A stretch of 45,809 nt of DNA from Eimeria necatrix (lineage: Eukaryota > Apicomplexa > Conoidasida > Eucoccidiorida > Eimeriidae), in contig NW_013653151.1 in NCBI RefSeq assembly GCF_000499385.1, forward strand, positions 1 to 45,809. Reading direction: 5' to 3'. Shown here piece by piece: positions 35,048 to 45,792 of the stretch. How positions within the stretch are numbered: position 1 is the first letter of the stretch; every line of letters starts with the position of its first letter. The notes beneath the pieces are model-generated. The model ran no database searches and was not told the DNA's origin. It saw only the letters and a list, made by a program, of their open reading frames with translations. A program made the position numbers and the translations under genes.

Positions 35048-35670
35048 TCAGCAGCAAGCCCAGTCACTTCCGACTTTGGCGCTGGTCGGCAGCTTCCGCT
35101 GCAGCAGCGGGCGCAGCCACTCGTAGGTGGCCGGGAGTTCGAACCAGTTTTGCTGCGGGCAGCTGCTGCTGCCGTTGCTGCTGCTGCTGCTGCTGCTGCT
35201 GCCCGCTATCTCCAGCGCCCAGCGGCGCAGGGCCGCCTCCCCAGCGCTTTCCTCGCCGTGGGGGTCACTGAGGAACTTCTGCACGCGGCAAAGGGCAGCG
35301 TAGCGATCCAGGCAGTCAGTTTCGACCAGCAGCAGCCCCCAGGCGCGCTGCATGAGCGGCAGCAGCAGCTGCAGCACGAGCTGCACGTCTTCTTCGTGCA
35401 CTTCCAGCAGCAGCTCGTCGTGGATCTGCAGCACCACTTGGGCTCTCAGGGGCCTCCGCAGCACTTCGTGGGGGGCCCCCCAAAGCCCGCGGGGCCCTGC
35501 TGCTGCAGCTGCCGCCAGTGCATGCGCGCTGCCTGGGCTCGCGAGGGCGCGCTGCTGCTGCTGCTGCAGCAGCTGCTCCACCCTGGCAGTGACGAACTTC
35601 ATGATGTCTGCGGCGAGGCCCTGGATGGGGCTGTTCATGGCCTGCCTCCTGCAGCGGCTCTTGGCAGCCC

Positions 35671-35706
<36 letters not shown>

Positions 35707-36259
35707 GGGAGCTGGCTGGGCGTTTTGCTGCGCCCACGCGCTGCAGCAGCGCCGCCAGCTGCGGGCAAAGACTCAGCTGTGCCGCCAGCTCGTCGGCCCC
35801 CTGCAGCAACCTGCTGCGGCCAACTAAAGTTTCAATAGTTCCGGTGTTTTCGGCGAACTGCGTGTGCGTGCGCATCAGTGTCTGTACACCCCGGTAGGCA
35901 CTGAAGAAGCAGCTTATTAGCTGCCGCGCGTCTTTCAGCGGCAGCTGCAGCTGGCGAGAAAGTCCTTTTTCCGTTTGTCCGTAGAGAATGCCTGCGCGCA
36001 AAAAGCTGCCACTTGCATGCGCCAACTTTGCTTTTTTTCACCAACTCGACACTTCACTGCCACGACCGGACTTCGAAGCAGCAAAGAAACTCGCTGCTGC
36101 TGCCACGCAGCAGCAGCACAGCGCCTCGCGCGGGACCCGCAGCAGCAACGCAGCACCAGCAGCAGCCTTAGCAGCAGCAGCGGTAGCATCAGCAGCAGCA
36201 GCAGCAGCAGCACGATCCGACTGAAAAGGGAGCAGCGGCGAGAGGACTTAAGGGGAACC

Positions 36260-36309
<50 letters not shown>

Positions 36310-38218
36310 TGCTGCAGCTGGAGCTCACCGTAAGTGACTGTCTTGGCCGCGCTGCGGCGCTCCCTAGTAACTTCCTCAGGGGCGCAGCCAAACAGCCGCG
36401 AGGCCGCCAGCTGGAAGCAGTCCAGCTTCTGCCCCCCAGGGGGGCCCCCTGGGGGGCCCCCAGGGGGCCCCCCTGGGGGGCCCCCAGGGGGGCCCCCGGG
36501 GCCCCCCGCCTTCCCCCCCCGCAGGTCCGCCAGCAGCTGCGGGTCATTTGAAAGGAATGCCAAAATGTGCAGCTCCATTTGCGAGTAGTCCACTGACAAA
36601 AAGCGCCAAGGAGAGCCACGAACTCCTGCTGCTGCAGCTGCTGCTGCTGCAGCTGCTGGTGCTGGCAGCAGCGCTGCTGCTTGTTCTGCTGCTGCTGCTG
36701 CTGCTGGCAGAGCTTTTGCTGCAGAGGGAGCCGCAGCAGCTGCTGCGCTGCTGAAGGAAGCACTCAGCGCATCTCCGCAGCCGCCCGCCCAGTCAGTCTT
36801 GCAGGGGCTCACTGGGGCTGGCACAAAGGCCCTTCTGCAGCAAAAGTTTGGCAAAAGTTTGGCAAAAGTTTGGCAAATAAACAAATTTTTAAAATAAATT
36901 ACAAAAGAAGAAAAGCTTTAGACACAAAAACATTAAAATTAAAGAAAAATGGAATTCGAAGGACCCGCGCAGCAGCCACAGACACACAAAAAAGACCCTC
37001 CGCTCCTGCCCCAAACTATGCTGCAGCTTTAGTTGCTGCTGCTGCAGCTGCTGCTGCAGCTCTTTGTGCTGGAGCTTTAAGTGCTGCAGCTGCGTGTGCT
37101 GCAGCTGCGTGTGCTGCAGCTGCGTGTGCTGCGGCTTTGTATACTCAGCTCCCCCTCCCAAAGAACAAACCCTGCCTGTGTCTGCGTAGGCTGCTGCAGC
37201 AACAAATGGCTGCTGCAGCAGCTGATGGTTGCTGCAGCAGCTAATGGCTGCTGCAGCAGCTAGTGATTGCTGCAGCAACTAATGGCTGCTGCAGCAGCAA
37301 CCCTTACTGAGACTCACCGGATCCACCGCCACTCCTCCTGGTGGTTTGGAATATTTTGCAAATTGGGATTTCTGCATGCGAGGCGGCCCGTGGCAGCTCC
37401 TGCAGCACACAAAGCTGCAGCAAAGCCAGCTGCAGCAAACCGTGCTGCAGCGAAAAGTGCTGCAGCAAAATGTGCTGCAGCTGCTGCAGCAAAAGCCCGC
37501 CCGCGGCACGTGAGGCCGCGCATGCAGCAGCGGGGGCGCTGCGCAAGGCGCAAGCCCCAGGCGGGCTGAGGGGCCCCCAGGCCGCAGGCAGCAGCAGCAG
37601 CAGCTGGCAGCAGCAGCAGCAGCTAGCTGCAGCAGCGCAGCAGCACCTGTCTGCAGCAGCGAGACGTGAATGCGGCGGGTGGGAGGGAAAATGTAGGCAG
37701 GCAGTGAAGCAAAGTAAGTGCTGAAGAACTTGTGGCTCGCTCTATATTCCAAAAGAGAAGAAAGCAATCTGCAGCAGCAAAAAACAAAAAAGCAAACCAG
37801 CGAGACATTTTGCTGCAGCAGCCAGAGACACCCGGCTCGCCTGAGCCCAGGGACCTCAGCAGCAAGGGGGCAGCAGCAGTGGCTGCAGCAGCAAAGGCTG
37901 CAGCAGCAAAGGCTGCAGCAGCAAAGGCTGCAGCAGCAGTGGCTGCGGCAGCAAAGGCTGCAGCAGCAAAGGCTGCAGCAGCAAAGGCTGCAGCAGCAAA
38001 GGCTGCAGCAGCAACGGCTGCAGCAGCAAAGGCTGCAGCAGCAAAGGCTGCAGCAGCAAAGGCTGCAGCAGCAAAGGCTGCAGCAGCAAAGGCTGCAGCA
38101 GCAAGAGACTGACTCTGCCACTTGGCGTTCGCGGGGGCCCATTTCTTGGGATCGCATTTGCCGCAGCAGCCCCTGCAGCGCGTCGGCCCCCGTAGAGCGG
38201 CTGCCGCTGCTGTTGCTC

Positions 38219-38270
<52 letters not shown>

Positions 38271-38678
38271 TGCTGCTGTTGCGGCTGCTCAGCGCCTCGT
38301 CGCTGGGGTCGCCCTCAAAGGCTGCAGCAGCAGCAGCAGGAGAGAGCTGAAGCTCGTCGTAGAGAATTGCTGCCAGCTGACTGCAGCAGAAAAGCAGCAA
38401 AAGAGAAGCAGCAATGTGGGGTGTGGGGCCCCCGGGGCCCCACGAGGGCCCCAGCCACAAAGAGACAAAAGCAGCAGCAGCAAAAGCAGCAGCAAAGAAG
38501 CTGCTGCTGCTGAGGCTCAGCGCAGCTCACCTGGGGGAGTTTATGTTGACGCTGCTGCGGCCAGTTAGCTGCTCAATGAGCTTCCAAATTCTTTTCTCGA
38601 GTTGCTGCTGCTGCTGCAGCGCGTCGGCGAAGTCTTCGGGGGAAGCAGCGGGCGCATGCGCATGCACTGTGGGGCCCC

Positions 38679-38715
<37 letters not shown>

Positions 38716-39071
38716 GGGGGCCCCCGTGCTGCAGGCCCCTGCCCCGCGCTGCTGCCGCCAGCCTCGGGCCAACAAAGATGTTGAAAGACAAAGTCCTCTT
38801 CTTTCAAGAGCAGCAAGAACTGGAATTAAAGGTCTTTCAATTTGGGCCCAGACTCCCCAGGCGAGGCTGAGGGCCCCGGTGTCCTCCGCGGCCTGCTGCT
38901 GCTGCTGCTGCTGCTGCAGCTGCTGCTGCAGCAGCCGCTGCTGCTTCTCCAGCACCACCAGTGTCGCTGCACCCCGAGACTCGCAAAACGCCAACACGTC
39001 GCTGCTGCTCAAGTCCTCTGGCAGGCGTGGGGGGCAGCAGCGTTTGAACTGCGCAGGCAGCCGCACCAGCC

Positions 39072-39113
<42 letters not shown>

Positions 39114-39267
39114 GTTGCTGCAGGGCCTCCTCCTCAGCTTTCTTGTGCTCTGCGCACGCGAGACCCACTGCGCTTAAGTCCTCTTTGCTGGCTGCTGCCT
39201 GCGGCACACCCACCGGCTGGAAGGAGAGCTGCAGCTGCGCTGCTGCTGGAGCCATTTTGCACTCAGG

Positions 39268-39317
<50 letters not shown>

Positions 39318-39787
39318 CGTCCTGTGGAGCTGTTCCCCGCGCCTTCTTCTGCGGAGCTTTTGAGTAAATGCCCCACCCAAACTGCCCAAAGAGTCCCTGC
39401 TGCAGCTGCTGCTGCTCTGGGGGCAGCAGCGAGCGCCGCGCAGCAGCAAAGACGCGCCAGGGTGGCTGAAGGGTCGAGCGGCAGCGGGACGGCTCAGCGG
39501 CTGCTGCCTGAGCAGCAGCAGCAGCAGCAGCAGAAGATGGAGCCGCAGCAGCAGCAGCTGGAGGCGCAGCAGCAGCAGCAGAAGACGAGGCGGCTGCTCC
39601 CCGCGTGTGGCGCTTTTTGCGCGGAGCGCCGGAGGCAGCAGCACTTGCTGCTGCTGCAGCAGCAGCAGCAGCAGCTTCCGTCATGCGTTCTATTATTAAG
39701 GAGCTGTAAGGAGACGCCAAGAGATGCAGAAGAGACTCTTCACTGTGGGAGTCAGCGCGGGCTGCAGTTTCCGCGTCGCACTGCTCC

Positions 39788-39819
<32 letters not shown>

Positions 39820-40279
39820 AGCGGGAGCGGCGTCGCCGTGGGCCTGCTGCTGCTGCTGCTGCAGGCGTGGCTGCAGCAGCTCGAAGAGCGCCGCGTGCTG
39901 CAGCAAATCGGAACTGCGCAAGTTGGCCCCCCGCAGCAGCCAAGCCAGCAGCGAAGTGCACAGCAGCTGCTGCTGCGGCGGCAGCGGCAGCCCCAAGTTC
40001 AGCAGCAAGTGCAGCAGCTGCTTCGCGCCGTGTGCTGCCCACAAGACCTGGGGCTGGGGTGTACAGACACCTGCAGCAGCAGCTCCCCACACACCCCGCG
40101 ACGCAGCAGCAAACTCCTCCAGCTGCCCCTCAAGCAGCAGGCAGCAGCGCAGCAGCTCGCAAGCAGCAGGGTCCTGCTGCAGCTCCGGAACAGCAAAGTG
40201 AAAGTGCAGTATGTCTTCTTGCTGCTCCTGCTGCTCCTGCTGCTGCTGCGGCTCCTGCTGCTGCTGCTGCTGCTGCTGC

Positions 40280-40312
<33 letters not shown>

Positions 40313-40461
40313 CAGGACAAGAGCTGCAGCAAGCCGGGGGGCAGGCGCAGGCTGAAAGTCAGGTGGAGAGGCAGCAAAGCGCAAGCTGGGGAATGGGCGC
40401 CGGAAGGGCTGTTAGTTAGCCAGGCCACAGCCACTGGCAGCACGAGGGACCCACCGCGGTA

Positions 40462-40511
<50 letters not shown>

Positions 40512-40623
40512 GGTTTGCTGCGCTGCTGCAGCTGCTGGGCGTGCCTGTGCTTTCGTCAAGTAGCGAAAGACACATCCCAAGCGGGTCCACCGGGATCCGC
40601 TCAGGCAGCTGACGGGGGCACTC

Positions 40624-40659
<36 letters not shown>

Positions 40660-41435
40660 AGCGCTGCTGCACTTGCCCGTGGGTCTCTTCACGTGCTGCA
40701 GCACCGCAAGATAACGGAGACACAAACGCAGCGTGCTGCGGAAGGCTGCTGCTTGCTGCAGTGGCGTGGCAGCTGCAGAGACGCTTCTGCATTCGATGGG
40801 GGGCAGCAGCGGCAGCGCTGCTGCAGCAGCAGCCGAGGCTGCTGCTGCAGCACTTCCTGCTGCAGTTCCTGCTGCAGTACCTGCTGCAGTACCTGCTGCA
40901 GTACCTGCTGCAGAACCTGCTGCAGTACCTGCTGCAACTTCATCAAAGGCGTCCAGCTTCGCTGCAGTATCCGAAGCTGCTGCTGTTACGCCACCGCCAG
41001 CGCAAGGAATACCAGCAGCAGCAGCAGCAGCTTGAGCAGCAGCAGCAGCAGCAGCAGCAGCAGTTGCTGCGGCTGCACTGTCGCCATGGGTCGCAGCAGC
41101 CTTACGTCGCGCTGCTGGGCGCGCAGCAGCGCGGATTGCTGCAGCGCGCAGTGCTGGTGCAGCAGCAGCAGCAGCTGCTGCTGCTGCCGCTTCCACGCTG
41201 GCCGTTGCCTGCTGCTGCTGCCGCATGTGCTGCTGCACCGAAGCCACGTGCTGCTTCTCCTGCTCGAGCAGCAGCAGCATTTGGCTCTCCCAATCTTCCC
41301 CCAAGTGTGGGGCCCCACACTCAGAGACACTTCCTGCTGCTGCGGCTTTGGTGGCTCCATTTGTTTCTCTTGGAGTCTCCACAGAAGGCCCCCCAACGAG
41401 CTGCTGCTGTCGAGTGCCCTCTGCAGCAGGAAGAG

Positions 41436-41482
<47 letters not shown>

Positions 41483-42093
41483 GAGGTTGCGGCGGCGTTC
41501 GCGCTGCTGCTGTTGACCCTGGGATTCCACGTGCTGCTGCCGGAGCTGCCGCAGGGGTAGCTGCTGTGCTTGTTGCTGTTGCTGCAGCAGCTGCTGTTGC
41601 TGCTGCCGCTGCTGCTGTTGGTGTCGTCACTGCTGCCATCGCTGCCGTCGCTGCTGTTGCTGCTCCTGTTGCTGCTGCCGCTGCTCTGGTTGCTGCTGCT
41701 GCTGCTCGCTGCAGCCAGTGGGGCGTCTGAGGCCTCAGAAGGAGCCATAGAGGCAGCAACACCGGCTGGTGCAGCAGCAGCAGCAGCAGCATGGGCTGCT
41801 GCTGCAGCAGGGGCTGCTGCTGCGGCCTGCGCGCCAAGCAGCAGCAGACGGCGCTGCGACAAAGAGTGGAAGCACCTCGAAAAGACCACTGGTGTTCCTG
41901 CTGCAGTGCACGATTTATCGTGCAGCTTCGAGAAGTGCAGGGGGGCCCCCAGGGCCCCCTGCAGCAGGGGGCCCCCCAGCCAGGCTGGCCACAGGGCCCC
42001 CACAGAGTTCCAGAGGGCCCACTGCACGTTTTGAGTGCTTTTTCCCAACTCAGAAACTTGCCGAGCTGCTGCTGCTGCTGCTGCTGTTGCTCC

Positions 42094-42134
<41 letters not shown>

Positions 42135-42421
42135 CGGATGGCGGCGCAGGAGGTGCTTTGCGGAGATCTGGCGTCGTTGCTACCTCTCGATCGGTCTTCG
42201 CACCTGCTGCAGCAGCACCTTCTGCAGCAGCAGCTGCTGCTGCTGCTGCTGCTGTTGCCTTTGCTGCTGCTGCAGGTGAGGCACTCTGGGGAGGGTCAGA
42301 GCCCTTGGACAAACCAGAGACAGGTGCAACACCCTTGGATGGCTGCAGCACAGCAGCGCCGCAGCCTGGGGCTGCTGCTGCTGTTGGTGCTTTTGCTGCT
42401 GCTGCTGTTGCTGCTGCTGCT

Positions 42422-42461
<40 letters not shown>

Positions 42462-42595
42462 TTGCCGCTGTTAACGCGCTGCTCGCTGCAATAGCCACAG
42501 ACACATCGTCTGGACCTGCTGCTGTACTTGCCTTCGCCGAAGTAGCCGCTGCTGCTGCTTCCTGCTTTGCTGCTGCTGTTCTTGGGGCATCCTTC

Positions 42596-42633
<38 letters not shown>

Positions 42634-42750
42634 CTCAACCCTCAGGAGCCCTTGTGAAGCAGCTGCTCGCTTGCTTCTGGACTTGCTTTTAGTTGGCGGA
42701 GCGTCGGCAGCTCGCGTTTTCTCGGCTGCCCGGCGTTTCGTTGCTGCTTC

Positions 42751-42806
<56 letters not shown>

Positions 42807-43422
42807 TTGCTGGTACTGCTGCGGGCGGTCGTGCAACAGCTTTTGCCGCATACTCTTGCGACACGCCAACTTCTTCCTTATCCGCTATCGTTGCTGCAGT
42901 TGTTGCTGTAGTTGTTGCTGCATTTGCTGCTGCAGTTGCTGCTGCAGTTGCTGCAGTTGCTGCTGCAGCAGGAGGATGAAGGGTCGCTTTTGCTGCTGTT
43001 GGGGCTTTCTCTGTGTACACTGCTGCCTCTTCGTCTGCTTCTGCCCACTGCAGCAGAAACTAAAGACACAAAAGGCGCAGCGCAGCAGCAGCAGCACAGC
43101 AGGAGCATCTGCAACAAGAGCTGCCTCTGCTCTCCCTCCAGCGTCCAACTTGCTGCTGCTGCTGCTGCTGCAGCTGCTGCTGCAGTTGCTGCTCCAATCC
43201 CCGCATGCAGACTGCATCCTACTACTGCAACTTCGGCCTCCGCGCCTTCCCGCAGCAGCAGCAGCAGCCCCAGCATCACCCCCAGCAGCAGCCGCACCAC
43301 CCGCCGCAGCAGCAGCAGCAGCGCAGCAGCAGCAGCGGCGCAGCAGCAGCGCAGCAGCAGCGGAGCTCACTTGTGCAGCGGGTTTGTGGACCCCGAACTG
43401 GGCGAAGCAGCTGGGAAGTGTG

Positions 43423-43455
<33 letters not shown>

Positions 43456-44881
43456 CCTGCTCGGGAAAGCTGGAAGGCCTGGAGGCTGCAGCAGCGAGCA
43501 GCAGCAACTTGAGCATCGAGAGCCACCAGCTGCCGATTTTGCTTCCACTGCGGCACAAAGGCCTTCACTGCTGCTGCTTGCCGACGCCCCAACACCCCCG
43601 CCGCGCTGCAGCCCCGAGACTCAAAGCCCTGGCCGAACACGCATGCAAAAAGCCCCACACGCATGCATGCATGCATGCATGCATGCATGCATGCATGCGT
43701 GTATGCATGCAAGCTTGCATGCAGCCCCTAATGCATGCATGCTTGCAGGCAGGCAGGCAGGCAGGCAGACAGACTGCCCCATATGCATGCATGCATGCAG
43801 GCAGAAACGCAGGCTTCCTTGCATGCATGCATGCATTCTTTTTTCCTTGCATGCATGCATGCATGCATGCATGCATGCATGCAAGGAAAAGAGAAAAGGA
43901 AGAGACAGACGGAGAAAGAGACTGGGGGGAGAGTGGGGGAAAAGAGGCTGTCTGAGGTGTACAGACACCGGAGAGCGAGGCTGGTCAAAGGGTCTTTTTG
44001 GGGAAGAAAAAAAGATGGAAAAAAAAACAGAAAGCAAAAATGAAAAAGAAATACTTTTAAACCCATTTTTGGGGAAGAAAAAAAGATGGAAAAAAAAACA
44101 AAAAGCAAAAATAAAAAAAGAAATACTTTTAAACCCACTTCCAGACCCTCCACAGCCTGCAGCAGCTTCCGCGCTGCTGCGGATCCGATCCCAGGACACC
44201 CCACGATCCCATCTGCTCGATCCCCAACCAACGCAAAGAAGTCCAGCAGCTGGTGCGGCTCCACCCCTGCAGCAGCAGCAGCAGCAGCAGCAGCGAGGCA
44301 GCAGCAGCAGCAGAGGCGGTAGCAGCAGAGGGAGCAGCAGCAGCAGCAGCGAGGCAGCAGCAGCAGCAGAGGCGGTAGCAGCAGAGGGAGCAGCAGCAGC
44401 AGCAGCAGGAGCACAGGGCAGCAGAGGCAGAGGCAGCAGCAGCAGCAGACGCAGCAGCAGCAGCAGCAGTTGGAGCGCATGCAAATGTGCTGCTGCTGCT
44501 AGATTTTTGTCTTTTGTACTTTTCTCTGCTGCACCGATAGAAGCAAATGGATCTCAATTGGACTTTAAAATGCATTTAATTTAATTTCAAAAAATAAAAA
44601 TAAAAAGAACAGCTGCTGCATGCACAGGCCGCGGGCCCCCCGGGTGTCTATACACCTCAACGCAGCAGCAATGCGCAGCAGCCAGAGGGAAATAAAAACA
44701 TTTAAAAGAAATTTACAAATAAAATTAAAGAAATAAAAAAGATTAAATAAATTAATTAAACAATAAAAGTAAGATTAGAAGTCTTAAAGTCCAAAGATTA
44801 AAATGCAGGAATAGAAATACAAGCACATCTGAAGGGGGATACTTGCTGCTGCTGCTGTTAGGATGGAAATTTTCAAAGTTT

Positions 44882-44924
<43 letters not shown>

Positions 44925-45397
44925 GCCTTAAGTGCGAATAAAACAAAACAATTTCTTTGAAAATGGATCTTCAGATTAAGGAAAATGATATTAAATGAAA
45001 AATACATAAATGCACTGCCAGCTTCACCTGGCTGGGCCAGGCACAGAAAACCAGAAACCCTAAACCCTAAACCCTGAACCCTAAACCCTAAACCCTAAAT
45101 CCCAAACCCTAAAAGCTAAACCCTAAACCCTGAACCCTAAAGACAGGCACAGAACTCTGTGGATCTGCTAAAAGAAATGCACTAATCACAAACATTCCAA
45201 ACCCTAAACCCTAAACTCCACCCTAAACCCCAAACCCTAAACCCTAAACCCTAAACCCTAAACCCTAAACCCTCGCGTTGGCCCACCGTATTCGTCTCTG
45301 ACGAATTGGCTGTCCAGCATTTGGCCCTGGCGGTGAAGAGCCAGCAGCCGCACGCGGGGGCAGCGGCTGTGGGGCAGCTGGTTGTAGCGCAGCAGCT

Positions 45398-45434
<37 letters not shown>

Positions 45435-45608
45435 AGACGCGGCGCTGCAGCAGCAGCACTGCGCCAGGGAGCCTCCTGCTGCTGTTGCTGCAGCAGCAGC
45501 AGCAGCAGCAGCAGGCTGGCTGGAGGCTGCAGAGGAGACATTTAGCGAGACAGAAAGAAACCCTTCGCAGGACGCAGCAACGAGGCCAAAAACAGCAGCA
45601 GCTGCAGC

Positions 45609-45643
<35 letters not shown>

Positions 45644-45722
45644 GGCCAGTACCTGAAGGAGGTCCTTGTCGACAGTGGCCACAACCACTTCCTCGAATTC
45701 AGGGCACGCGTCCTCCACCTGC

Positions 45723-45792
<70 letters not shown>

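Noticed and set aside
37718..38350. Plus-strand frames with repeats such as LQQQR and KAAAA
   Set aside because: These are translations of the 15-bp intronic minisatellite and of antisense exon sequence, with no splice or domain support.
42035..42979. Long Ala-rich open frame on the plus strand
   Set aside because: It lies opposite polymerase exon 5. CAG/CTG runs lack stop codons in all six frames, so long antisense frames are expected throughout 34.6-45.8 kb. The minus frame alone carries conserved polymerase motifs.
43565..43955. Frames encoding Met-His-Ala-Cys repeats
   Set aside because: By-product of the TGCATGCA tracts inside polymerase intron 3; they appear on both strands and in several frames.
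45054..45273. Chromosome end (telomere)
   Set aside because: The arrays are degenerate and interrupted, and polymerase exons continue on both sides, so they are interstitial.
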